NCBI GenBank assembly: GCA_029378245.1
Contig: JARKIF010000011.1
Coordinates: 1,612,001 to 1,676,000 of the forward strand
Source of the DNA: Roridomyces roridus
Lineage: Eukaryota; Basidiomycota; Agaricomycetes; Agaricales; Mycenaceae
Reading direction: 5' to 3'
DNA: 64,000 bases
Shown: piece after piece, positions 26,080 to 36,873 of the stretch
Layout: every line of letters starts with the position of its first letter
Position numbering within the stretch: position 1 is the stretch's first letter
Made by a program: the position numbers and the translations under genes
The notes under the pieces: model-generated
The model's database searches: none
The model's input: the letters and a program-made list of their open reading frames with translations, nothing else
Told to the model about the DNA's origin: nothing

Positions 26080-26725
26080 AGGACATCGCCGACGGCCATT
26101 ACCATATCGTGAACCGCGTCGGCGACTCTGTCCTGATGGCCGGGATCACCGGATACGACTATCTGTACGCCCTCAATCCGCCGTTCAACCTCGCACCTTT
26201 CAAAGAGGCACTATACACCGTGTGTATCGGTTGAAAACTTGAATTGCCTTCGCTGAAGCGCACGAATACATCAGTGGTCGGTAATGAAGGTCAAGAATGA
26301 TACTGAGGGCCGTTACGAGATTTACAATAAAGAACCGACTACGCGGTACATCGAGCCGCAGGGATTTAGCTGGTATCCTGTCATCGGATCCACCGAGAAC
26401 ACAGTCCGGGTGCTTCCCGTGCCGAATGAGCCGGATTGGTACTTGTAAGACTCCAATTAACGACTCATGCCGACGGAAGTGCTGAATATTTCAACCAGCA
26501 TCGCGTGTTCTTCTGAGAAGAATCCCTTCGTCTTGGAAAATGCTGCAAAGCCCGGCGACGTCATTTACCCGGCCAGTTATCCCTACGTACGTCTACTTTT
26601 CGACTACGTATGTATTTGCTGAGGAGGGAAATTAATCGGACATGAATACAGTGCAAGATTTCCTCCATGGACGATCGGAACAGCAGCCAATTCTGGCGTT
26701 TCGACCCCGTGAAGGAGTTCTAGCC
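26080..26725 (+). pseudogene. Beta-trefoil-like protein remnant (lectin or protease-inhibitor fold)
   Basis: Just after the lectin pair are open blocks with a trefoil-like rhythm: DIADGHYHIVNRVGDSVLMA, GYDYLYALNPPFNLAPF, GRYEIYNKEPTTRYIEPQGF, VRVLPVPNEPDW, PFVLENAAKPGDVIYPAS and near the end NSSQFWRFDPVKEF. The pattern G-Y-x-I-x-N at the start and Q-x-W-x-F-D-P at the end is seen in fungal ricin-B-like lectins and I66-type (mycospin-like) protease inhibitors. I find no in-frame ATG with a good upstream signal, and several joins need poor splice sites, so it may be degenerate. Its position next to two lectin genes suggests a sugar-binding or defence protein neighbourhood. Confidence 0.4.
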
Positions 26726-27181
26726 ACCGACGCGTCCCTCCTGGCAGGATTCCCTCACGTATTTGGTGGTTCCTTGTATATTAGTATTCTGAATCCACAT
26801 TTTTTGTGCCGTGTAGAAACTCAATAGAAACTACAAACTAGAAAGGCTTGGTTCACGACTACAGTTGTGGACCGAGAGTTACAAGCTCGCCCCTGTTGCT
26901 TTGGACTCTTGAGCGCTTCAGCCTTGAGACGGACCAACAAACTTAGAGCAGAACGCAGGTTCTGTGGCTACGATCAACGGGGAGCAACGTGACAAAAGAT
27001 GGTCCGTTGCCCCCGACAAGCGGTTTCGAACCTTTGATTGTGCGCCAGGGGCCAAGGCAGTTCTAGTTCTGTTGAGATTCGCGGATCTCGCGTGTCGGAA
27101 GGTGATGCCTTTGTATGAACAGTGAAAACTCGGACAGGAAGAATACATTGAGCAAGTTTTGCAAGAGAAGGAAGACTTTAT
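26726..27181. other. Intergenic
   Basis: No gene seen; 3' flanks of the trefoil-like remnant and the GST gene. Confidence 0.35.
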
Positions 27182-28054
27182 TCAATACACCAAAGTACTA
27201 ACGACCTCGTCACCAAGCTGTAGATTGTTGAGCGAGGGACGGGACATGATGTCCTTCCACCAACTATCGAGCTAATCAGCCAGGATTTAAGATCGCGCGG
27301 TGTTGAAGAACCCACCGAGCGACATTGGGTCCTTTGGTCGTTAACAAATCGCATCCGGACGCAGCGAGCATACGGCCAAAAGCAATGTGGAAGAGATCCA
27401 CGAGGGAGAATGCCTGGATCAGGATGAGATCGATACTTGAGCAAATCACTCAAGGACATACGTCTCCGGCAATGAATTTCTGCTTCCCTAGCGTAGTTTC
27501 GTATACATCCAGCGTTGCTGATAGCTGTGCGACGCCTTGCTCCCAGACGGCTTGATCCTTCGGGAAGCCCTGATTTCTACGCCGCGGGCTGCACGTCAGA
27601 CAAACACAGGACGAAGAGGAGGGAATACACACGGCTTTTCGATAGCCTCGACGTAGATTGTATGCGCGTGCTGTTGGAAGGCGGTCACCTCAACAGACGC
27701 CGCTTGCTCGAACAGAGCTTTAGCATTGAAGTCGTCGGCGGCGGGGAGAAGCGCCGTGCCCTGTGGTGCGTATTTATCTGCTAGGTACCTCGATATCGCC
27801 CGGCTTTCGTAGAGGATGAATCCGTCGTCATCCTTCATTGCAATGAGTCCGCATAGGAGTGTGTTTTTACGAAGAATACTTGCGATACAGGGGACAAGTC
27901 CCAGCGGTTGGATGGCGAGATACTCGGCCGACTTGTGCTGCCCATTCGGGACATCGATGGTCACCATTTCAAAAGGGATTTTCTTCTCCAATAGCGTCAC
28001 AGCGGGGGTGATAGTGTGCCCGGCTTTGGGGAATCCGTAGAGCTTCAAAACCAT
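27182..28054 (-). CDS. Glutathione S-transferase (221 aa)
   Basis: Exons 27884-28054, 27633-27832, 27462-27576, 27316-27413 and 27182-27263 join in frame to 221 residues, the normal GST length. The N-terminal thioredoxin-fold domain opens MVLKLYGFPKAGHTITPAVT and holds the glutathione-contact motifs LGLVPCIDDDG and ILYESRAISRYLADKY. The helical C-terminal domain has WEQGVAQLSATLDVYETTLG, FIAGDAFSLVDLFHIAFG, LLTTKGPNVARWW and ends VVSTLVY. It conjugates glutathione to electrophiles in the cytosol; the sequence resembles the phi/GTT group. The first intron (27833-27883) has a GC donor (ATC|GCAAGT). A minus-strand TATAAAC lies about 45 bp upstream. No defects were seen. Confidence 0.9.
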
Positions 28055-28097
28055 GCTAAGCGAAGGAAGTGGTACACTGACGAGGCAGGCGATCCTG

Positions 28098-28104
28098 TTT
28101 ATAT
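28098..28104 (-). promoter_or_regulatory. TATA box of the GST gene
   Basis: CATATAAAC on the minus strand, about 45 bp before the ATG. Confidence 0.5.
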
Positions 28105-29014
28105 GATTCGAGTTCACGTGAACCCGGGCGGCATTCTGTAAATATAGGTCAGTGTGCTTACTTTCCCTCTCCGGCTGTGCGCGGTGTGCACGGCGAAGAA
28201 CCCCAAGATGTTGGCAGTCGAGCTCCGGTTGCAATTAGCATGAGAAAATAATGGTCGCCGTCGGTAGCAGGCTTGACCGCACACGCGTTGTTGGAGTTTC
28301 CCTCAGGGAGCCCTGAACCGGATTAATGGTGAGTTTGAGGAGTTTGTAGACTCTTTTCATTCTGAAATTTTGTCAGGATCCCGACTTGGTCCCACATCTT
28401 GCCCGCTTCGCTTTACAAATTGCAGTCCCGGCGACAAATCCATCTAACTCCAGATTGACTCCGACAGCTCAAGGGCCGTTCTTCAGTCTCCAAGCGCCAG
28501 TGCCACAGAGGCGATTTGAAGAATGCGACTCTATTGGTGATGGGAAAGGTGGTCAGGAGCAAAAATGTGTCGATCATGATGCATGATGCATCATTGATCT
28601 TTGAGCCACGTGGCGATTCTTTCCTCTCACCACGACGACTCAGTCGCAGCCTCGTACTGGATTGATCAGGATGAACCTCTCGATTCAGGCTCAGGACCTC
28701 GACGTTCGAAGCCCTCCTCTGCTAACTTGTGGATAATATGTCGCCACTCCGACTCCGACCGACGACTGACTGTCTCTCCGACCGGTTGGATGGGTCTCCC
28801 GTGGCAAGCTTCACCGTTAGAGAGCTACGCTGCTTGATGGCGTTCGGGTGACCTTAATCGCAATACGTGCGGACCAGATTTTCCGAGTTCTCCGCAATAC
28901 TTATTGACCGGGTCGGCATTTGATTACAAGCCACAAAGGCTTCGTGCACACTCCTTTATTCGAGTGAGCTCTCTGCATCTCTGTACTATAATTGACTCGA
29001 TTCATAATACATTA
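28105..29014. other. Intergenic up to the TA-flanked element
   Basis: No gene recognised; a GATGCATGATGCATCATTGATC palindromic patch lies near 28578-28600. Confidence 0.35.
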
Positions 29015-30000
29015 GGGTGTTTCACGCGCTCATTTTTCACTCATTTTCGGCTCGTTTTCCATCCCATTTTTGATTCTCATTTTCACAAAACAAGCTCAAA
29101 AATGAGTCAAAATGGCTGCCGCGTGAAACATCAGGAAAAATCGCCAGAAAAATTGCTGCCAGCCAAGTCTATGATGCCCGTCATAGTTCAATATTGCATC
29201 GAGCTTCAACTCTGTAGTCTATGTAGGCACAGTAGCTCAAAGGGCTAGCTCTGTAGTGAAATATTGCTCTCTGTACTTTCAGTGCCATGCAATGTTGCAC
29301 AGAGCATCAATTACTGGGGACTACATACTCTATATATTGAGAAGAGCTACATATATTACCAACATCAGCAACAACCGCTCTGGAACAAAATGTGTAATGA
29401 GTTCAGTGGGACTCAGACTGGATTGAAGGGTTTCGGCACATTGATACCAACTGATCCGGAGGCCGGCATCAATGCTCCGATGTCATCATCAATGATCCGA
29501 TGTCGGCATCTTTGATTTTAACCTGCAGAACTGTTCCCAAGTAATTAATGGTTTTGAAATACAGCACAAGTGGCTTTGCAGATGGACTGACTGCAGTCTC
29601 AGTGAATGACTTGGCCAATTTGACCAAGAATCACCAAAGTTGTCAAACTCCATAGTGGTTGCATTGATTCTTACCCTCATGCATGCCTGTGTAGCTTACT
29701 TGTTATTGCCTCCCCATGATATCTTAGCAGTGGTCTCCCGTTCGAGTCCCCCCAGTTGCAATTAAATAGTCTTGACATTACTTGCCCAGCTAGAAACACA
29801 TCAAGCAGTTAGTGAAGCAAGAAGGTTGTGAAGCAACCACTAAGTACAAGTGGTGAGTGAATCTTTTTGACTTTTGCCCCCGTTTTGAGACCTGCAATGT
29901 AGCTCCCCCAGTCATCATTGGAGTGCATCATAGTCAAGGGGGCATCGGGATCCGAATTTCGGATATAGGGTCGAAAAGTTTTTTTTCGACCCTGGCCGGA

Positions 30001-30017
30001 CCCCCCCCCCCCCCCCC
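30001..30017. repeat. Poly-C tract (17 C)
   Basis: Uninterrupted run of C inside the nested MITE. Confidence 0.95.
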
Positions 30018-30333
30018 TCCTATATAAGGCAGATCATTCCCATGGTCATGTGATTTACCGGCGGTCCGAGCCATCCGTGGTTGCCAACCATAGGAAAAAT
30101 ATGTATTACAAACTTATTAGAGGACCCCAGTGTCCATTAGACCCATCTCATGTGTACTTGAGCAATGATACACTTGTTGTCTGTGGCAATGTCTTGTGAG
30201 AGTCGGCGAGACTGGCAGCTGTATTATGTAATACATCAGTCCCGATTTGGAAATTTCAATCAAGAGTGTCCAATATGCTCCAAAACACATTTACTAATAT
30301 ACATATAGAAATTTTTTTCAAGCCCTCTCGGGA

Positions 30334-30347
30334 CCCCCCCCCCCCCC
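30334..30347. repeat. Poly-C tract (14 C)
   Basis: Second uninterrupted run of C inside the nested MITE, in the same orientation as the first. Confidence 0.95.
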
Positions 30348-31488
30348 TCCCCCAGTACGGAATTTTGATCCCAATGCCCCCTTGATCATAGTACTACATT
30401 GACTACCTGTCTACAGAACTATGAAACTATGTTGCACTACAAACCTGTGGCACAGGACTCCAGTGCGTAATATTTTAGGGGGAAGACGATGGTACTACAC
30501 CAAGTATGTTGCATACATAGAGCTATGTCTTCATCGGAATTTTTCCTGATGTCAACCCCTCAAACGCAGAAATGAACCTCATTTGGTCGAATTTCAGCGG
30601 CAGATCTGAGGCGGCGTTACTCCGCGGGGGTGCCCACTGTCAAGACTCGACAGGCCGCCATCGACCACCCCGCTCTCGGCACTGTTCTGGCTCGCATGTG
30701 CACAACATCTCTGGAAAGCGCCGCCGAGTCAAACCTTGAATACCGAGGTCAGGGGCATCGGGGTGGGCGGTGGTTGACTGGTGCCACGAGAATGGCTGCG
30801 ACAACGGGCGGTGAGGCGTGGTGAGTCGGGGGCATCAAGCGCCCAGCAGCGAGGCAGAGTCGGTAGAATGCGCCGCGAGGGCGGGCAATGGGCGGTAGGC
30901 GGCGGGGGAGGTAAGCGGTGATGAGGTGCTGCTGATGGCACTGGCTGGAGCAAGCCACCAAAATGGACAGGAAATGGAAAGCTAGAAAATGGACTTGACA
31001 TGCAAAAGGAGCTCTGAGCTGCTTTTGCAAAAATGAGCATACTTGCAAAATTTTGAGTTTTCATTTTTGATGACAAAAAATCAGAACAAAATGAAAGTCA
31101 AAAACGAGCCGAAAATGAGTCAAAAACGAGCGCGTGAAACGCCCTATTGTGCGGATTTACAAAGGCGATGGTCGACCAACTGGACAATCCATATTTGTCC
31201 CTCCGTCGAACCTTTAAAGTCCTAGGCCTCTGTTTGATCTCAGCTCATTACAGAATGCCTTTTCAGGACCCCGGATCCCTCTCGGATGCCAAGTTCAGCG
31301 CATATGCTCGGCGACGATTCCCCTCCTGATTCGAATTATCAAGCCGTTCGAACAAAGGACCGACTCCCGCCCCACGCTGATTTCTGTCACAATCGAAACA
31401 ATGCGCGCAGACTAACATCGGGGAAGCCCCCTCTTTGTCGCGCGCCTCGTGGATCCGATTGTCGGACAATGCCACTGGGGGTCTGCTG

Positions 31489-31496
31489 TATAAAAG
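31489..31496 (+). promoter_or_regulatory. TATA box of the coiled-coil gene
   Basis: TATAAAAG about 90 bp upstream of the ATG at 31582. Confidence 0.5.
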
Positions 31497-31581
31497 GCGG
31501 AGGAGTCGGCGTCCAAGTCATTCCACACCCCGTCTATTTCTTCACACAGCATATCCAAACATACACACAGAACAGGTCAGT

Positions 31582-32613
31582 ATGTCCCTCATCCCCTTCC
31601 GAGGTGCTGACTCTCTGGAATACAAGCTGTATCTGCCTGCCTGCGTGGTAGATAATGGTGAGCAGACGTGATTCGTCAACGCCTCAACGCTAAACGCCTA
31701 ACAAAGAACTCCAAGCACAAGAGAGACAACTTGTCCCCAGGGAGGCACAAGGTTTGTGCACTAGTTTGCCGACAGAGCTCTGATTCTTCCTCTCCTCTCG
31801 CAGTTCAACGAGAACGCACATGTGAGCTATAATCCCGATGACACCAGCAGGGCCGACATCGAGTAACGTCCATATTCAGGCTGCGAAACGATCTGGTGCG
31901 ACCTCAGCCGGCGGTCAAAGCACTGTCCTGCGTTCCAACCAAGCTTCCAACCGGCCTCCGCAAGCACGGATGGGGACGGCGCTGCCGACGGTGAGTGCCC
32001 GTGCTTTCCCGTATTCCAGCAGTGATCTCATCCCTGCGTGTAGATTCATAAAGTAGCACCCAACATCAATATCGAGAGCGCTGTGTTCAAGGAACGCGAG
32101 CTTCAACAGCACGCTCTGTCAGTTCAAAAGACGGAACAGGATATTAGCGAATGGAGACGGGAACAGGTGGGCCGCTTGACCCAAACTTGCGGGCTAATCT
32201 CACTGGACGCATTCATTAATAGGAGGCTGCCGAGCGCGCAGCGAAGATTGCAGCCGAGCTGCAAAAGATGTTGGACGCTGGCAGGCCAAGGATCGACTTG
32301 TATGAGGAGATCATCGCACTCCGCGAACAAAACAGTGCACTCGAGAAGGTGAGTATGCGCAGTTGGAACACCACGATACAAGCACTGATCTTCACTCCTT
32401 CAGAAACTGATGAGGTATAAAGCGAGGGTGCAGGACCAGAGGGCACAGATCAAACGGTTAAATGCCGAAAACGCTGCCCTCGTGGATGGTGAAACGAAGA
32501 AAGAGCGGCGGCGGCGGTCAGCTACTTCTCGTGCACTCTTTGGGCTTCTGATGAACTTACTTTCAACCAAGGTACACTGTTCCGAGTCGGGGGTATTGAG
32601 AGATGTACACTAG
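31582..32613 (+). CDS. Hypothetical coiled-coil protein
   Basis: Several short exons begin MSLIPFRGADSLEYKLYLPA. They lead through a Ser/Gln/Arg-rich linker to charged heptad-type segments (FKERELQQHALSVQKTEQDI, then AAELQKMLDAGRPRIDLYEE, IIALREQNSALEK, LMRYKARVQDQRAQIKRLNA, ENAALVDGETKKERRRR). The helical part is consistent with a dimeric coiled coil. A basic RRRR patch near the C-terminus could be a nuclear signal. No catalytic or DNA-binding domain is recognised. The exon joins around 31700-31900 are uncertain: the phase after the third exon does not match the frame used downstream, so one exon boundary is probably wrong or a small lesion is present. Confidence 0.45.
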
Positions 32614-35600
32614 ACGACCGAGGACATCCGAGTTTATCTCTGGTTCAAACACGTCAGCCGCCCTCGCCTCTAGTACATATCGAACCTCAAGTTGAAATTT
32701 CCCAGTAAAGAAATGCGACGGAGTTCCTTTGCTGTGGCGGATGATTGTTCCAGTTTCTTTTATTATCGATAGCTTTGAGAATCTACTGGTTTGGATGCCG
32801 CTTGATAATTATAAGCTGTTTGTCTCCGGTTGTGGAAGCCTCTGGAAGGGAAGGGTCAGCCGCAGCCGACGCGCCGAGAATTCCGAGATTCATCGGGGGG
32901 ATCCGAGAGGATTGATGAATAAAGGACGAGTGCTGCTAGGATGCGGCGTCACTGCCTCAACCAGGACGCAATAACGATTGGGACTTTGGTGAGCAAACAT
33001 CCCTGAACTGTCGGATTTTTGAGAAAGTAATCATGTCCTCGCGGCCAACAACGCAGAACGATGGGGCAAGTCGGATAAGATTCAAGATGCCTCCATCGTT
33101 AGATGCCTCCAAGCCATCTAGACATCTCACATTGTTCATTTCGTCGGTGAGGTGTGCGCGAATCTGAAACTCCAATTACCTCTGAAACGCCGTAGCTCCG
33201 AGTCAGAATGTGCCTTGTCAATACCGCCCGCCTCGTCGGGCATTGTCTGCAAGAATCTGCAGGCGCCGCGTGAAATTGAGCAACTAAAATTATAATGATT
33301 CGAGACTGTTCTATGATCCGTTTCCCGTCTGTTTCCGAGGAACAATGTAACATCTCCAACTCCGCGGCTACAATGCCCGAGGTGCGGATGATGTCTGGCC
33401 AGAACAGCGCCTGCAGCCGGCCTCAAAGGCGCCTTGGCGTGCAATTAGCGAGGCAGATTTTTTTGCGACGCGGCTGATTGTTCCGGAGCATCACTCCGTC
33501 GGACTCGGCTTCGACCTGCCATTCACGCCGCCGCCCGCGGCACGCCGTGTTCCGAGCGGGACAGCCCCATCCATTTAAATAAGCCGCTGTCAACGGAAGA
33601 TCCCTCCCCGTCTAGACCATGATCTTGCTACGATCTCTCCTAATTCTCCCATGCGGCGAGGCCGGCCAGAATTGTTTCCAATGTTGGGGATTCGCAGTCG
33701 ATTGCTATTGCTAGAATGCCGCGGGAATCACAAATGGTTAAACATGCACGTTGTCGGCGTCCCGGACAGCGAATACTTCCGAAGTTCCGTGTCCAGACCT
33801 CCTTGCTCAGTATGGCAAACTTCCTTGTCTTACCAAAACCGAGTTAAGCCCTGGGAGCTGGGGGATTGTTCGAACCTCGGCGGTGGGCAGTTTTGGTTGA
33901 AAAGCACATACAGGGCGAGCCGCGTTGTGTTGAGATGCGAAACCAGGGATGCTAAATTTAAAGATTGGCCGCCGCCGACTCGCGGATAGAAGATAATGTT
34001 GCTCAGTAGACCTCTGTTATTCTACACACAAAGTTTGAATTCGACTTCTATGTACTAGTGCCCGGTTTTCCAGAGCGCCGCGCAGTGACTCGTTCTCCGG
34101 ATGAATAAATAAATACATTAGCTGTAGACATTTGAGCTAGAGCCAAAACGAACAGTGACCGAGACTTCACCGGGGTCTAGCCACTGGCTGATGCAAGAAA
34201 CCGGATTGGTGCTGGTACTGACGCGACGGTTAACCCATAGATGCGACTCAGCCTCGTCTCGAATCCAATCTAAATGTCTCGACCCACCGGCTTTCCAAAT
34301 TTCCTGCTAGGCTCCCGTGAATAAATATGCTCCATGCCAATGCACATGGATGGAAGTTGAAATGCGAACGTACGAACCACCAGTAAAATAAACCAATAAA
34401 AATACCCTGGACCAGCCGAGAGTACGATGGGGTGAGGTTGTGGGAAGAGAGTGGTACGCGCGAGCAAGTTGTGTGTGTTCGGGGGGTTCGGGCCGAAGTA
34501 TACGACCTAATCGAGTTCGGATGAAACAGTGGGGGTGGGCAAGTAAAAAGCAACGACCAGCGTGTGCAATGTGAAACCTAGAAAATCAGAAATCAACAAT
34601 CAAATTCAAATGGATGTCGCCAGAGAGCCGTTGTCGTCGTTGTCGTCGAATTGAGACAAGCTCAATATGAAATGCTATATCCTGTAAGTCAGTGTCTTGC
34701 GCGGTTCAGGCTGATGAGAGCGAGTATAGAGAGAAGCAGAGAGTTGTCGAAACCGTAGTCGTATGTCGTAGTCGTATGCCGAAACCGTAAGTCGTAGTCG
34801 TTCCGTAGTCGTAGTTCCGTATAAATCCCGTGTTCGTATTCCCCGTTCCAGGTATTTTACTGACACTCTTATACTACTGCTATTTGTACTTTGTCCAATC
34901 CAGTGCACTATTGTTCCTCCTAACGACTGACTCCGTCGCTAGGTACACTGTCTCTCCCCGAGCCATGCCCGAGCCATACCCGAGTCATACTCAAGTTGTG
35001 CTATTGTTCTCGTGCGTCTTGGACGTTCTGAATCTTTCCATCGGCTCCGATGAGCTCCACAGAGCTCCACAAGTCGTGGCAGTTGTGGTGTGGCAGAGTG
35101 CAGCGACGTGACTTGGACGCGACGCGACGCGTTCGAATCACGTGATGATCTGATTGATATCATCGCACCTTCTTCGATCCCAACTTGCACGCCAATATGA
35201 AATTCGCGAAATCTTGGCCTTCTGGCATGATTTCTCCCGTGGTACGATGGCCCGTACCTCAAAGTATGCGTTTCAGACAAAGAATACTGGGACCTTTCCC
35301 ATATGCTTCCCATTGAACGGAGCCGCTCTTGGTTGCCGTCCGGTGTCATCCATAACATTCACTACGCAAACCCTCTGGTACACATTATGGGTCAACATTG
35401 GTTTGACAGCTCCTGACGTCGATGATGATGTCGATGCGGGCACTTGGCAGGTCCCACGCAGCCACGCTGCAAGTGTGCCTTTCTTGAAGTCGTTCTAAGT
35501 AGGTCGTGTCAAGAGCACTCCGTCGTTTTGCGTAGTTTTAACCAAGTGGTCCCTTGCTGAATTTTTCTTGAAAAGTAGAGATGTATGTAGTCCGATGTTC

Positions 35601-36811
35601 CCGAGTCGCGGCGGCTTCGAAGTGAATTGAAGTTGGATATTCTTGTTGGACAGTAGAAATTCGAACTGCACGCGCCCGGTCATCATTGCGCCTGGGCTAA
35701 AATGGCGCACGTTGGCTCGGGAGACCAGCGGTTGAAATGGTGGGTACAATGGCACGAAAGACAGCACTGGCAAATTCAACGGAAATGACTATCACGGCGC
35801 CTAGAGACCACTGTTTGTCATCTGAGGACCAGATCACACTCCCGTCTGTTTCATTCTCCGAGTCTATGGTAGTAGAATTAGTCTGGATTAGGTTCCGGAC
35901 AAAAAGGGTGTTTCACCGCTCCTGTATTCTGGACCAATATTGGATCCATGGACTGCGACTTGAAATGTCCCCGAGTACTGGCTCGGATGGCGAAAGCACA
36001 AAACTCTGCTTATGGAGCTGAACCTCTTCCCATTCAACAAGTAAGCGGAGACAACAGTATCCAGTTCCTTGGGAGTCGGCGATCGGCGATCGGAAGGTTG
36101 AATGCAGACAATGTCTGATTCCACATATCCCAAGCATGCGTACTGTCCGGGTCATTTCAATACCTGTCGACCCCCGGTTGTTGCCTGGCTGCCATACTGA
36201 ATTGCTCAAACGCCGTGGAAGAGATGGATCCGATGATGATAATCCACTGATCTCCCGCGGCTCCTTGCATGCAATTTGTGATAAATTCGGGGCGGGAGAC
36301 CATGAACAGATGTAGCGCTGATAAGAGATGCAATTGGAACCACGAGCCGCCGGGATGGCCTGTGTTCCGAACATCCCGGCATCCGGTCATCAAAGGCACG
36401 TCCTTTCTGATTCGGTTTGATTGCCGCTTTTTTGACTCACTCCTCCGTCTTGCTCCGCCGAGTGCTCCCCTTCCCCTGTTCTCTGCGACAGATGTGTTTG
36501 AACTTCCAATTGGCTGCCCCTCACGTTCCATCTGTACCAGCAAGACCAACTTCAACACGTCGGCCAGTCTGGGCGGCACCGCAGATTCTTGCCAGACTCC
36601 TTCACGCCGTCGGTACCCGGGCCAAAAGGAGACAATCCTGTGCTCAGAAGTGCGATTCGACACATTTCCGCACCGCCGTTGAATGCGTGCGCGGCACTGA
36701 AATGAAACTACAGTGTGAGCATAGTCTAAGCACGGCTACCATGGCTAATCTCGGCGAGGGACAAATGTTTGGCGGTTGTTTATCTTGGTATGAACACTGC
36801 ATTTCTCGAGG
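32614..36811. other. 4.2 kb without a supported gene
   Basis: A TTTAAATAAG box near 33576 lies upstream of an ATG at 33619 whose frame starts MILLRSLLILPCGEAG, like a signal peptide, but stops after about 31 residues. On the minus strand, 35500-36660 contains long open stretches with some hydrophobic segments and possible splice sites (for example DQWIIIIGSISSTAFEQF near 36220) but no domain I can name. Near 34745-34820 there are repeated GTAGTCGTA words. Confidence 0.3.
34745..34820. repeat. Short GTAGTCGTA-type repeats
   Basis: Six or so imperfect copies of (C)GTAGTCGTA are interleaved with CCGAAACC and TTCC spacers. Confidence 0.6.
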
Positions 36812-36819
36812 TATAAAAA
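36812..36819 (+). promoter_or_regulatory. TATA box of the glyoxal oxidase gene
   Basis: TATAAAAA 62 bp upstream of the ATG at 36874. Confidence 0.6.
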
Positions 36820-36873
36820 GGCCAGTCTATCATCCTCTTTCCTCACTCCGGTTTGCGACGCACTCAATCCAAG

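Larger units (their letters stand above)
29927..30392. mobile_element. Nested 450-bp hAT-like MITE with 8-bp target duplication
   Basis: The target repeat ATCATAGT flanks it (29927-29934 and 30385-30392). The termini are inverted: CAAGGGGGCATCGGGATC on the left versus CAAGGGGGCATTGGGATC on the right strand. The interior has two poly-C tracts and a small hairpin (GGGTCGAAAAG ... TTTTTCGACC). Its 450-bp length and lack of coding sequence make it a MITE. The CA-start termini and 8-bp duplication fit the hAT superfamily. Confidence 0.85.
29015..31144. mobile_element. TA-flanked inverted-repeat element (2.1 kb), non-autonomous
   Basis: The left end GGGTGTTTCACGCGCTCATT and the reverse-complemented right end GGGCGTTTCACGCGCTCGTT match over about 50 bp, sharing ACTCATTTTCGGCTCGTTTT further in. 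The dinucleotide TA flanks both ends (29013-29014 and 31145-31146), as expected of TA-targeting superfamilies such as Tc1/mariner. No transposase frame was found. Open frames near 30630-31076 are low-complexity and proline/arginine rich. A second element is nested at 29935-30384. Confidence 0.8.

Noticed and set aside
23051..28054. Biosynthetic gene cluster including the GST
   Set aside because: No polyketide, peptide or terpene synthase nearby; adjacency of a GST and lectins alone does not support a metabolite cluster.
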